Of a stretch of DNA of 64,000 bases, positions 28,111 through 35,912 are shown piece after piece. Source of the DNA: Paludibacteraceae bacterium (GTDB taxonomy: Bacteria; Bacteroidota; Bacteroidia; Bacteroidales; Paludibacteraceae); the NCBI GenBank assembly GCA_017446585.1, contig JAFSQL010000012.1, positions 57,981 through 121,980 of the forward strand. Direction: 5' to 3'. Each line of letters begins with the position of its first letter. Within the stretch, counting starts at the first letter, position 1. The notes beneath the pieces are model-generated. The model was not told the DNA's origin. It worked only from the letters and a program-made list of their open reading frames with translations, and made no database searches. The position numbers were made by a program, and so were the translations under genes.

Positions 28111-28518
28111 TTACTCAAACTGCCTGTCCTTTCTCCGTGACATCCAAAAGCGAATCACAGCGTATGCCACCACCGCGCCTGCCCAGTCCGCAGCCCAGTC
28201 ACCCCATGAACCCGTCCTCCCCTCGCACACATACTCTTGCACCAACTCCAACGCCCCGCCATACAGCACAGGCATCAAAATCGTCAACCTCACCAACTTC
28301 ACACGACGACACTCCAACTGCAACCGCGTCATCCCGTCCCACGCCAGCGTCACCGACAACGCGAAATACAACAGCACGTGAACCCACTTGTCAAAATGCA
28401 CAACCTCCATCCATGGGGCGATCAACGACGACGGAACATGTATCACTGACAAATAGAAAATGATTACGGCTATCAATACCGAATGCCACCACTGTGTATA
28501 TTGTCTTATCGTTGCCAT
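28111..28518 (-). CDS. VanZ-like membrane protein
   Basis: The 135-residue protein has four hydrophobic segments. It contains the VanZ-family features FDKWVHVLLYFALSV near residue 43 and the acidic-glycine stretch ELVQEYVCEGRTGSWGDWAADWAG further on. VanZ itself gives low-level teicoplanin resistance, but most VanZ-like proteins have no known function. It is the first gene of the co-directional cassette running to the E1-like enzyme and has a TATATTTG box 26 bases upstream of its start. The gap to the CPBP gene is 60 bases and shows no further promoter. Confidence 0.85.
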   Translation of the reverse strand: MATIRQYTQWWHSVLIAVIIFYLSVIHVPSSLIAPWMEVVHFDKWVHVLLYFALSVTLAWDGMTRLQLECRRVKLVRLTILMPVLYGGALELVQEYVCEGRTGSWGDWAADWAGAVVAYAVIRFWMSRRKDRQFE

Positions 28519-28543
28519 AGGTTCGCACGTATTTTTCTTATTG

Positions 28544-28551
28544 CAAATATA
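28544..28551 (-). promoter_or_regulatory. TAnnTTTG -7 box upstream of the VanZ-led cassette
   Basis: The minus strand reads TATATTTG, 26 bases before the VanZ-like start. It is the only consensus box found upstream of the five genes. Confidence 0.5.
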
Positions 28552-28607
28552 AGGCTAAAACTCTCAACTCTTAAACCTTAACGCTTAATTCTTAACTCCT
28601 TTTGGAC

Positions 28608-28615
28608 TATCTTTG
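28608..28615 (+). promoter_or_regulatory. TAnnTTTG -7 box upstream of vsr
   Basis: TATCTTTG lies 29 bases before the ATG at 28644 and inside the longer open frame, so that longer start is unlikely. Confidence 0.5.
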
Positions 28616-28643
28616 TCTCCGGAAAGCCATTGGAAAAGGCGGC

Positions 28644-29141
28644 ATGGACAAGTACACAAAGCAACAGCGGCGAAAAATGATGGCCAGCGTGGGAAGTCGA
28701 AACACACGCATAGAAACGCTTGTGCGCAGATACCTCTGGCGGCTGGGATTTAGGTATAGACTCAACGACCGTCGTTTGCCGGGTTCACCGGACATTGTAC
28801 TCCCGAAATACAAGACCTGCATCATGATTAACGGGTGTTTTTGGCATGGACATGACTGCGGGGCGTTCAAGATGCCCAAGGAGAATTCTGAATTTTGGAC
28901 GACGAAAATAGAACGCAACCGACTGAGGGACATGAGGGTTAGGAAAGAGTTAGAAGACTTGGGTTTTCATGTCCTCACGGTTTGGGAGTGCGAGTTGACC
29001 AAAAACCGATTTGAAGTGACCTTGCGCAACCTTGCCATAGCCATCGTAGGCGGCTTCAGCGGTGAAATCGGGGTGGCTTGGGAGGAGGAAGAGGAAAACG
29101 CCAATCTTAGTTTCGCCGCTGAGGATGACCCAATTCAATGA
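28644..29141 (+). CDS. vsr: Very short patch repair (Vsr) endonuclease
   Basis: Vsr nicks next to T:G mismatches that arise when 5-methylcytosine deaminates, and normally sits beside a Dcm-type cytosine methyltransferase. The 165-residue protein starts with the usual MDKYTKQQRRKMMASVGSRN, continues with NTRIETLVRRYLWRLGFRYR and has the catalytic segment SPDIVLPKYK, then CFWHGHDC, which holds zinc ligands. The C-terminus is extended by an acidic stretch (EEEEENANLSF). No methyltransferase gene is next to it. The last 35 bases overlap the 3' end of the phosphodiesterase gene on the other strand. Confidence 0.93.
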   Translation: MDKYTKQQRRKMMASVGSRNTRIETLVRRYLWRLGFRYRLNDRRLPGSPDIVLPKYKTCIMINGCFWHGHDCGAFKMPKENSEFWTTKIERNRLRDMRVRKELEDLGFHVLTVWECELTKNRFEVTLRNLAIAIVGGFSGEIGVAWEEEEENANLSFAAEDDPIQ

Positions 29142-29613
29142 CCTCGAGGTCGCAAATCGCTCCTTCCTTCAAAACAAAACGTATCAAAGTCTGAATCGCT
29201 TGCTGACCGTAAGTGCCTGCCGCTCCTGGATTCACCACGAGAGTCTTCAGCCATTTGTCATACATCACGCGCAGAATATGACTGTGACCGCAAACAAGTA
29301 ACTTTGGAGGCGTGTTGAATAAAATGGGTCGTATGGACTGGGCGTAATGTCCCGGATAGCCCGCAATGTGTGTCATCAGAACGTCCACCCCTTCCAGCAC
29401 GAATCGATTGTATTCAGGATAGCGCAGCCGTATGTCGTAGGAATCAATGTTGCCATAGACCGCCCGCAGGGGCTTGAATGCCTCCAATTGATTGGCGACC
29501 TCGTTCGAACCGATGTCGCCGGCGTGCCATACCTCATCACAGGTTTTGAAGTGTTCAAAGACCCTCTCGTCCAATACCCCGTGTGTGTCCGACAGCAAGC
29601 CGATTCGTTTCAT
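29107..29613 (-). CDS. YfcE/MJ0936-type metallophosphoesterase
   Basis: The 168-residue protein has the full calcineurin-like metal-binding set: SDTHG near residue 8, HAGDIGS, YGNIDS, MTHIAG and CGHSH. Relatives in this small family hydrolyse phosphodiesters in vitro, with unclear physiological targets. It lies four bases downstream of the ABC ATPase gene, and its 3' end overlaps vsr by 35 bases, which is long for a convergent pair. Confidence 0.93.
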   Translation of the reverse strand: MKRIGLLSDTHGVLDERVFEHFKTCDEVWHAGDIGSNEVANQLEAFKPLRAVYGNIDSYDIRLRYPEYNRFVLEGVDVLMTHIAGYPGHYAQSIRPILFNTPPKLLVCGHSHILRVMYDKWLKTLVVNPGAAGTYGQQAIQTLIRFVLKEGAICDLEVIELGHPQRRN

Positions 29614-29617
29614 CTTC

Positions 29618-30274
29618 TCAACTCTTAACGAACTTTCCGTCTTTCATTTCCGCGACACGATCGGAGATGGATGCCAAATGCTCATCGTGCGTTACGATGA
29701 CAAATGTTGCTCCCATTTGCTTTCTGATGTCTAAAAACAATTGGTGCAACCCTTTTTTGTTTTCGCTGTCCAATGCTCCGCTCGGTTCGTCTGCCAAAAT
29801 TACGGATGGACTATTCACCAAGGCGCGCGCCACTGCCACCCTTTGGCATTCTCCTCCGGACATTTGACTTGGACGGTGATCGGCTCGTCCTTCTATATGC
29901 AAAAACTTGAGCAACTCCTCCGCTCGTTCGCATGCCACCTTTCTTGATTCTCCTGCTATCAATGCGGGCAGCATCACGTTCTCCACCGCACTGAACTCTG
30001 GCAGCAAACAATGTTGTTGAAAAATGAAACCTATGTTTTTGTTCCTGAATGTCGCTAAGTCTTTACTGCGCAGGTTGTTTGTTTCCGTTCCGTCTATCGT
30101 GACTTTACCATTGTCCGCGGTCATGAGCGTTCCCATAATTTGCAGCAATGTCGTCTTTCCTGCACCGCTCGGGCCAATGATTGAAACAATCTCGCCTTTG
30201 TTTACGTCTAAGGAAATGCCCTTCAGAATCTCAAGCGTGCCGAAGGACTTATGAATGTTCTGTACTGAAATCAC
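29618..30274 (-). CDS. ABC transporter ATP-binding protein, LolD/MacB type
   Basis: The 218-residue ATPase has Walker [13 protein letters not shown] (near residue 35), Q-loop [18 protein letters not shown], signature [15 protein letters not shown], Walker [13 protein letters not shown] and H-loop IVTHDEH. This pattern fits the MacB/LolD/FtsE group, which serves lipoprotein release, efflux or division. The matching permease (LolC/E or MacB-like) is not in the window, so the role is not fixed. A TACCTTTG box lies 30 bases upstream. Confidence 0.88.
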   Translation of the reverse strand: MISVQNIHKSFGTLEILKGISLDVNKGEIVSIIGPSGAGKTTLLQIMGTLMTADNGKVTIDGTETNNLRSKDLATFRNKNIGFIFQQHCLLPEFSAVENVMLPALIAGESRKVACERAEELLKFLHIEGRADHRPSQMSGGECQRVAVARALVNSPSVILADEPSGALDSENKKGLHQLFLDIRKQMGATFVIVTHDEHLASISDRVAEMKDGKFVKS

Positions 30275-30303
30275 GTTGTCAAAGTGTTTTGGAGAGTATT
30301 TTG

Positions 30304-30311
30304 CAAAGGTA
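30304..30311 (-). promoter_or_regulatory. TAnnTTTG -7 box upstream of the LolD-like gene
   Basis: The minus strand reads TACCTTTG, 30 bases before the start codon at 30274. Confidence 0.5.
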
Positions 30312-30386
30312 GTAAAAAAGCGATGATGAAGAAGAAAATACTCAAACGGTTAAAGTTTGTTAATGGCGCAAAAAAAACGAACTAAG

Positions 30387-30417
30387 TTGTTTCTCAATTC
30401 TATAATGGGTATATTTG
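30387..30417 (+). promoter_or_regulatory. Bacteroidota-type promoter for tpiA-mlaE-mlaF
   Basis: TTG at 30387-30389 and TATATTTG at 30410-30417 are separated by 20 bases, matching the -33/-7 architecture. Transcription would start about 40 bases before the tpiA ATG. The rest of the 189-base intergenic stretch holds only the divergent LolD-side box and A-rich sequence. Confidence 0.65.
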
Positions 30418-30463
30418 TGAAAGTTTTCAGAGCATATTTGTTTAATCTAAATTAAGTGACATC

Positions 30464-31222
30464 ATGAGAAAGAATATTGTGGCAGGTAACTGGAAGATGA
30501 ACAAGACGTTGGGCGAGGGTGTTGATTTGATAGAGGAGTTGAATGAACAATTGAACGGTACGCAAGTTAAGTGTGAGGTCATCATCGCTCCTCCTTTTTA
30601 TTTGCTGCCGACTGCCACCCAACTTACGGAAGGTGGTGTCATAAAGGTGAGCGCACAGAACTGTGCGGATAAGGAAAGTGGTGCCTATACGGGCGAGGTG
30701 AGTGCCGCCATGCTCAAGAGCGCGGGGGTGAGCCACGTCATCATTGGACATAGCGAACGTCGCGCTTACTACGGTGAGACGGACGAAACGGTGAAGACCA
30801 AGGTTGAGTTGGCGTTGAAGGAAGGATTGACTCCTATTGTTTGCATCGGTGAAAAGTTGGAAGAGCGTGAAAGTGGCAAAGCCTTTGACGTGGTAAAAGG
30901 ACAGATTGAGAATGGATTGTTCGGTCTCAGCGCGGAAGATTTCGGAAAGGTCGTGTTGGCATACGAACCTGTGTGGGCGATTGGAACGGGTAAGACGGCG
31001 ACCAAGGAACAAGCGGAAGAAATACACAAGTTTGTTCGTGACACTGTAGCCGCTAAATACGGAACGCAAGTGGCGGAGGACTTGACCATTTTGTATGGTG
31101 GAAGTTGCAAGCCATCGAACGCGAAGGAACTCTTCTCTATGCCAAATGTGGATGGAGGATTGATAGGTGGAGCGTCTTTGAAGAGCGAAGACTTCATGGG
31201 CATAATCAAGGCGTTCGAGTAG
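30464..31222 (+). CDS. tpiA: Triosephosphate isomerase
   Basis: TpiA interconverts dihydroxyacetone phosphate and glyceraldehyde 3-phosphate. The 252-residue protein has the catalytic Lys in AGNWKMNKT near residue 7, His in IIGHSERR near residue 98, Glu in [10 protein letters not shown] near residue 170, and the phosphate-binding GGSCKPSNA and GGLIGGASL loops. It leads an operon with the two lipid-transport genes, with the next start only six bases away. Confidence 0.98.
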   Translation: MRKNIVAGNWKMNKTLGEGVDLIEELNEQLNGTQVKCEVIIAPPFYLLPTATQLTEGGVIKVSAQNCADKESGAYTGEVSAAMLKSAGVSHVIIGHSERRAYYGETDETVKTKVELALKEGLTPIVCIGEKLEERESGKAFDVVKGQIENGLFGLSAEDFGKVVLAYEPVWAIGTGKTATKEQAEEIHKFVRDTVAAKYGTQVAEDLTILYGGSCKPSNAKELFSMPNVDGGLIGGASLKSEDFMGIIKAFE

Positions 31223-31228
31223 GCCGTC

Positions 31229-31984
31229 ATGCAAGGGTTGTTCACCTCTTTTTTCAAAAATGTAGGACGTTATGCAATGCTGATGTCCCGTGTGTTCGTG
31301 TTGCCTGACCGTTGGCGAGAGACGGTTCGACGCACGTTCCAAGAGATGTCAGCCCTTGGTCTCAATTCATTGGGAATTGTGGTGATTATATCCATATTTA
31401 TGGGTGTCATCATGATTATCCAGATGAAGTTAAACTTCAGCAATCCTTTCTTGCCTCCATATACGACGGGTATGGCGACGCGTGAGATGTTGCTCTTGGA
31501 GTTCAGTAGCACGGTGATGAGCCTTATACTTGCGGGAAAAGTCGGAAGCAATATTGCTTCTGAAATCGGGACTATGCGCATTACGGAGCAGATTGACGCA
31601 ATGGAGATTATGGGTGTCAATTCTGCCAATTATCTTATCTTCCCGAAGATAACGGCCATGGTGACGATGATGCCATTATTGTGCATCGTGTCCATGGCTA
31701 TGGGTTTCTTGGGAGGATATAGCGTTGGATGGTTTTCTGAAATCATCACGACACAGGAATTTGAGTTAGGTTTACAGTTTGGATTTCGTCCATTCTATGT
31801 TTTCTATGGCATCATCAAGTGTGTTGTCTATGGATTTCTCATAGCGAGTGTCTCTTCCTACTATGGTTATTATGTTCACGGAGGGGCACTCGACGTTGGC
31901 CGTTCATCAACTGAGGCGGTCGTCAATTCGAGTGTATTGATATTGTTGGCGGACATTGTCTTGACCAACTTCTTGTTGGCTTAG
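31229..31984 (+). CDS. mlaE: MlaE-like ABC permease
   Basis: MlaE is the permease of an ABC system that moves phospholipids between the inner and outer membranes. The 251-residue protein has five to six hydrophobic segments and the family motifs LVSGKVGS-like LAGKVGSNIASEIGTMRITEQIDAMEIMG cut by TM helices around residue 110, with the E(Q)xDA element. Its only local partner is the ATPase downstream. No MlaD (MCE domain) gene lies in the window. It starts six bases after tpiA. Confidence 0.92.
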   Translation: MQGLFTSFFKNVGRYAMLMSRVFVLPDRWRETVRRTFQEMSALGLNSLGIVVIISIFMGVIMIIQMKLNFSNPFLPPYTTGMATREMLLLEFSSTVMSLILAGKVGSNIASEIGTMRITEQIDAMEIMGVNSANYLIFPKITAMVTMMPLLCIVSMAMGFLGGYSVGWFSEIITTQEFELGLQFGFRPFYVFYGIIKCVVYGFLIASVSSYYGYYVHGGALDVGRSSTEAVVNSSVLILLADIVLTNFLLA

Positions 31985-31988
31985 GGCT

Positions 31989-32756
31989 ATGATAGAATTA
32001 GTGGACGTACATAAAAGTTTTGACGGCAACGAAGTTCTTAAGGGTGTCAGTGCCGTTCTTGAAGAAGGCAAGACCAACCTGATCATCGGACAGAGTGGAA
32101 GTGGAAAAACCGTCTTGATGAAAAGCGTTATCGGATTGCACCGCATTGATAGTGGCAAGATTCTCTATGACGGACGTGACTTGCCTTCAATGCGATTCAA
32201 ACAAGTCAAATCGCTTCGACGTGAAATGGGCATGTTGTTTCAAGGAGGTGCGCTCTTTGACTTTATGACTGTGGAGCAGAATGTCGAATTTCCGCTCACA
32301 ATGTTCTCTAATCTTATCAAGATAGAGCGTGAACGACGTGTTCGTGAGTGTCTTTCACGGGTCAACCTCAAGGAGTCTTGTTTCCGTTTGCATCCGAGTG
32401 AAATCAGTGGTGGTATGCAGAAGCGCGTTGCCATAGCGCGTGCCATTGTCCTCAATCCTCGTTACTTGTTTTGTGACGAACCTAACAGTGGCTTGGACCC
32501 TTACTCATCCCTCATCATTGACCGTCTCATTCATGAAATCACAGAAGAGTATAAGATGGTCACGGTCATCAATACTCATGATATGAACTCCGTTATGGAG
32601 ATTGGTGATAACATTGTTTTTATCAATAAGGGAACAAAGGAGTGGCAAGGTTCCAGCCAGCAACTCTTGGATAGTGGAAACGCTCTCTTAGACGACTTCG
32701 TGTTTGCGAGCGACCTTTTCAAAAAAGTCAAACAAGCGGCACGCTTGCAGCAATAA
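31989..32756 (+). CDS. mlaF: MlaF-like ABC ATPase
   Basis: The 255-residue ATPase has Walker A GQSGSGKTVLMKS, Q-loop MLFQGGALFDFMTVEQN, signature ISGGMQKRVAIARAI and Walker B YLFCDEPNSGLDP followed by NTHDMNSVME. The FQGGALFDF and DEPNSGLD forms are diagnostic for the MlaF group. It follows mlaE by four bases. Its last 33 bases are repeated 113 bases further on, see that entry. Confidence 0.93.
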   Translation: MIELVDVHKSFDGNEVLKGVSAVLEEGKTNLIIGQSGSGKTVLMKSVIGLHRIDSGKILYDGRDLPSMRFKQVKSLRREMGMLFQGGALFDFMTVEQNVEFPLTMFSNLIKIERERRVRECLSRVNLKESCFRLHPSEISGGMQKRVAIARAIVLNPRYLFCDEPNSGLDPYSSLIIDRLIHEITEEYKMVTVINTHDMNSVMEIGDNIVFINKGTKEWQGSSQQLLDSGNALLDDFVFASDLFKKVKQAARLQQ

Positions 32757-32869
32757 GCAACGTGAAGGCGACATGTTGCCGACATGGTACTGACATGAAA
32801 GTAGGAAATAGCAAAAATGGCAATTGCTATTCCACTAAAGTCAAACAAGCGGTGCGCTTGCTGCAATAA
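32724..32869 (+). repeat. Partial duplication of the mlaF 3' end
   Basis: The 33 bases at 32724-32756, which encode the last ten codons and stop of mlaF, recur at 32837-32869 with three changes (30 of 33 identical). Both copies contain CAAGCG and CGCTTG inverted arms three bases apart. The gap of 80 bases between them holds no gene. Confidence 0.85.
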
Positions 32870-32901
32870 CCCGATGAATGGTGAGGTAGGGGAGTTGAGA
32901 A

Positions 32902-34167
32902 TTAAGAATTTCTCCCTGACAAGATTTCTTCCACTGCGTGGAGTAGGGCGTTAGGCGCGTTTTGCTCTATCATGATTGACCGTTTCACGCCAGCGTTTAT
33001 GCCCGCCTCGTAATCACGCTTCCCGTCGCCTATCATGTAACTCTCGCTCAAGTCGATATTCCATTCCTTGGCGGCGCGCGTCAGCATGCCTGGCTTCGGC
33101 TTGCGGCATTCGCACTCTATCTTGTACTCCTTCCTCTCCTCCGGATAACCGCTGTCCGGATGGTGAGGACAGTAATAAATGGCGTTCACGTACGCTCCCT
33201 CTTCGCCTAACCTCGTCTCCAACGTCGCGTGAATGCGGTCAAGTTCGTCAAAGTCGCACAGATTGCGCGCTATCACGGGTTGATTCGTCACGACGATGGC
33301 GAGCATACCGCTCTTGTTGATTCTCCTGATGGCTTCCGCTGCGCCTTCTATCAGTTCTATCTTCTCCGCCTTGTCCAACAGGTTCACCTCGCGGTTTATC
33401 GTCCCGTCCCTGTCTAAAAACACCGCCTTGCGGCTGTTCTTGAAATTCATCTTTTCCACCCTGCCCGAACGTATATCCTCGCCTACCGCCTCATATCGGT
33501 CGGGAGTGCCCATGTCCTTGATATACTCGGGCGAATTGTAACCGAACAATCGCAATCCTTCCGCCAGACAGCGCGGCAACACATTCTTTTCTATGTGGCT
33601 CTTCTTGCCTACTTCTATGCGCTCCAGCACGGTGGGCGAGAAGATGAACAGCGACGCGTTCACCGTGTTGTGGCTCACGAAGCCTTCCGGATGAGGCTTC
33701 AGGAAGAAGCCGCGCACCTTCCCGTCTGCCGCCATGTCCACAATGTCACTGTCATAAGGGTGGTCGTTCGGATGTACGAACAACGTCGCGTCCGCTTCCC
33801 TCTCCCTGTGGAAGTCCATCATCCGCTGCATGTCTATGTCAACAATCGTGTCGCCATAGAAGACGAAGAAGTCTTCCGTCAGTCGGTCTTTCAAGTATCC
33901 CAACGCCCCTGCGGTACCAAGTGGTTGCTCCTCTTGGTAATACTCTATCTTCACGCCCCACCTTTCGCCGTTGCCCAGATACGCTCTTATTTGTTCCCCC
34001 AGATAACCTGTGATAATCAAGAAATCCTCAAATCCTTGCCGCTTCGCCATCTCTATCTCCCATTCGATGATGGGCTTTCCTGCCACGGGAATCATCGCCT
34101 TGGGCACTTCGCTGTTCACGCTTCTGATTCTTGTGCCTTGACCGCCAGCAATAATGACAACCTTCAT
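32902..34167 (-). CDS. HddC-type nucleotidyltransferase fused to GmhB-type HAD phosphatase
   Basis: This 421-residue protein joins two steps of GDP-heptose synthesis. Residues 1-230 form a nucleotidyltransferase with IIAGGQGTRI near the start, PKAMIPVAGKP, LGTAGALGYL and FYGDTIVDID, expected to make GDP-D-glycero-alpha-D-manno-heptose. Residues 245-421 form a HAD phosphatase with FLDRDGTIN (nucleophile Asp), VVTNQPVIARN and the zinc loop CPHHPD with CECRKPKPGM, as in GmhB. The two activities act in succession (dephosphorylation, then guanylylation). It lies 18 bases downstream of gmhA, so the two probably share a transcript. Confidence 0.9.
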   Translation of the reverse strand: MKVVIIAGGQGTRIRSVNSEVPKAMIPVAGKPIIEWEIEMAKRQGFEDFLIITGYLGEQIRAYLGNGERWGVKIEYYQEEQPLGTAGALGYLKDRLTEDFFVFYGDTIVDIDMQRMMDFHREREADATLFVHPNDHPYDSDIVDMAADGKVRGFFLKPHPEGFVSHNTVNASLFIFSPTVLERIEVGKKSHIEKNVLPRCLAEGLRLFGYNSPEYIKDMGTPDRYEAVGEDIRSGRVEKMNFKNSRKAVFLDRDGTINREVNLLDKAEKIELIEGAAEAIRRINKSGMLAIVVTNQPVIARNLCDFDELDRIHATLETRLGEEGAYVNAIYYCPHHPDSGYPEERKEYKIECECRKPKPGMLTRAAKEWNIDLSESYMIGDGKRDYEAGINAGVKRSIMIEQNAPNALLHAVEEILSGRNS

Positions 34168-34185
34168 GTCCTAATGGTTTAACTC

Positions 34186-34776
34186 TTAATTCTTAACTCC
34201 ACCAAAAATCTCCTCCTCCACACAGCAACAAATGATGTGACCAATCAGCGTTTGGCATTCTTGTATGCGAGGTGTCACCCCGCTCGGAATGTGTATCACA
34301 TGGTCATACTCGTCCATCTTGCATGGCTTTTCACCTACAAGTGCCACCGACACGATGCCCTTTTCTTTGCACACCTTCAACGCCTCCACAAGATTTCCCG
34401 AATTGCCTGAGGTCGAAATGCCGATAAACACGTCGCCTTCTTCTCCATTGGCTTGCAACTGACGGCTGAACAACTTCTCGTATCCGTAGTCATTGCCTAT
34501 GGCGGTGATGATGCTTGTGTCCGTTGTCAAGGCGATGGATGGCAATCCCGGACGGTCGAACATGAAGCGTGACACCATCTCCCCCGCCATGTGTTGCGCA
34601 TCCGCCGCGCTCCCCCCGTTGCCAGCCCACAACGTCTTCTTACCCTTTTTGTATGCCTCGGCGCATAACTCCGCCACCTCCGCCACCTTCCTCATCATCT
34701 TTTCGTCCTGAAGTAGTTTGGTTTTTACCTCCGCGCTCTCTCTTACTTGCGCTTTCGCTATTTCCAATGCGTTCAT
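34186..34776 (-). CDS. gmhA: Sedoheptulose 7-phosphate isomerase
   Basis: GmhA makes D-glycero-D-manno-heptose 7-phosphate from sedoheptulose 7-phosphate, the first committed step to heptose. The 196-residue SIS-domain protein has GNGGSAADAQHMAGEMVSRF near residue 54 and the ISTSGNSGNLVEAL loop. It is transcribed away from hddA from a shared intergenic region with facing promoter boxes. Confidence 0.95.
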   Translation of the reverse strand: MNALEIAKAQVRESAEVKTKLLQDEKMMRKVAEVAELCAEAYKKGKKTLWAGNGGSAADAQHMAGEMVSRFMFDRPGLPSIALTTDTSIITAIGNDYGYEKLFSRQLQANGEEGDVFIGISTSGNSGNLVEALKVCKEKGIVSVALVGEKPCKMDEYDHVIHIPSGVTPRIQECQTLIGHIICCCVEEEIFGGVKN

Positions 34777-34808
34777 ATATATATGCTTAAGGTGTATGTT
34801 TTGTCTTA

Positions 34809-34816
34809 CAAAAGTA
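34809..34816 (-). promoter_or_regulatory. TAnnTTTG -7 box upstream of gmhA
   Basis: The minus strand reads TACTTTTG, 33 bases before the gmhA start codon. Confidence 0.5.
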
Positions 34817-34830
34817 ATGATTTTTCTTGT

Positions 34831-34838
34831 TACCTTTG
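34831..34838 (+). promoter_or_regulatory. TAnnTTTG -7 box upstream of hddA
   Basis: TACCTTTG lies 38 bases before the hddA start. With the gmhA box it makes a compact divergent promoter region of about 100 bases. Confidence 0.5.
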
Positions 34839-34875
34839 TAAATCTTTGGCAAATCTGTATTAAACCACTTTCTCT

Positions 34876-35901
34876 ATGATTATACGAAGCAAAGCGCCCC
34901 TTCGATTGGGCTTGGCGGGTGGCGGTAGTGACGTCTCTCCCTACAGCGACATATACGGCGGCTTGGTTCTCAACGCCACCATCAACCTTTATACCTATTG
35001 CACCATCGAGGAGCGTTCTGACGCTAAAATCGTCATTCAGTCATGGGATGCCGACTGTCGCCAAACGCTTGATTCTGCTCCGATTCTTGACATTGACGGT
35101 CATGCGTCGCTCATCAAGGGCGTCTATAATCGCATTGTCAAAGATTTTGTCCACAGCCCGCTCTCCTTCACGATTTCTACCTATAACGATGCCCCTGCCG
35201 GTAGCGGATTAGGAACCTCTTCCGCCATGGTCGTCTGCATCCTCAAGTGCTTTGCCGAGTGGCTCGCGCTTCCTTTGGGCGATTATGAAATCGCTCGTCT
35301 TGCCTACGAGATTGAACGTCAAGACCTTGCTCTTAGTGGTGGCAAGCAAGACCAATATGCCGCCACTTTCGGTGGATTCAATTACATGGAGTTCCACAGC
35401 AACGACATGGTCATCGTCAATCCGCTTAAAATCAAACGTTGGATTATTGACGAATTGGAATCAAGCATGGTGCTCTACTTCACCGGTCGAAGCCGTGAGA
35501 GTGCCAACATCATCAACGAACAGAAAAAAAACACGGAAGGTGGCAACTCTGCCGCCATTGAAGCCATGCACCGCATCAAGCAGAGTGCCATTGACATGAA
35601 ACGTGCGGTTCTCATGGGCGACATGAACTCCTTCGCTTCCATCCTTGGCAAAGCGTGGGAAGACAAGAAGAAGATGGCAGGTGCCATCACCAATCCCGTC
35701 ATTCAACAAGCCTTTGATGTCGCGACAGCGGCGGGAGCCATTTCTGGCAAGGTTTCCGGTGCGGGTGGCGGAGGTTTCATGATGCTTATGGTAGAACCCA
35801 CTCGCAAGCGTGAAGTTGTTGAGGCATTATCGCGATTGGATGGTTTTGTCATGCCCTTCCAATTTACCGAAGGCGGTGCGCACGGTTGGAAAATCTATTG
35901 A
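34876..35901 (+). CDS. hddA: D-glycero-alpha-D-manno-heptose 7-phosphate kinase
   Basis: The 341-residue GHMP kinase phosphorylates heptose 7-phosphate at C1 in the GDP-heptose branch. It has the N-terminal APLRLGLAGGGSDVSPY, the GHMP ATP motif DAPAGSGLGTSSAMV near residue 114, and C-terminal GKVSGAGGGGFMMLM. Its neighbours GmhA and the HddC-GmhB fusion complete the path. IspD follows after 11 bases. Confidence 0.92.
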   Translation: MIIRSKAPLRLGLAGGGSDVSPYSDIYGGLVLNATINLYTYCTIEERSDAKIVIQSWDADCRQTLDSAPILDIDGHASLIKGVYNRIVKDFVHSPLSFTISTYNDAPAGSGLGTSSAMVVCILKCFAEWLALPLGDYEIARLAYEIERQDLALSGGKQDQYAATFGGFNYMEFHSNDMVIVNPLKIKRWIIDELESSMVLYFTGRSRESANIINEQKKNTEGGNSAAIEAMHRIKQSAIDMKRAVLMGDMNSFASILGKAWEDKKKMAGAITNPVIQQAFDVATAAGAISGKVSGAGGGGFMMLMVEPTRKREVVEALSRLDGFVMPFQFTEGGAHGWKIY

Positions 35902-35912
35902 GATAGTCAACT

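Noticed and set aside
24209-28463. Several plus-strand frames of 100-250 codons rich in Pro, Ser and His
   Set aside because: They mirror the G-rich minus-strand genes and lack any domain, start context or conserved motif.
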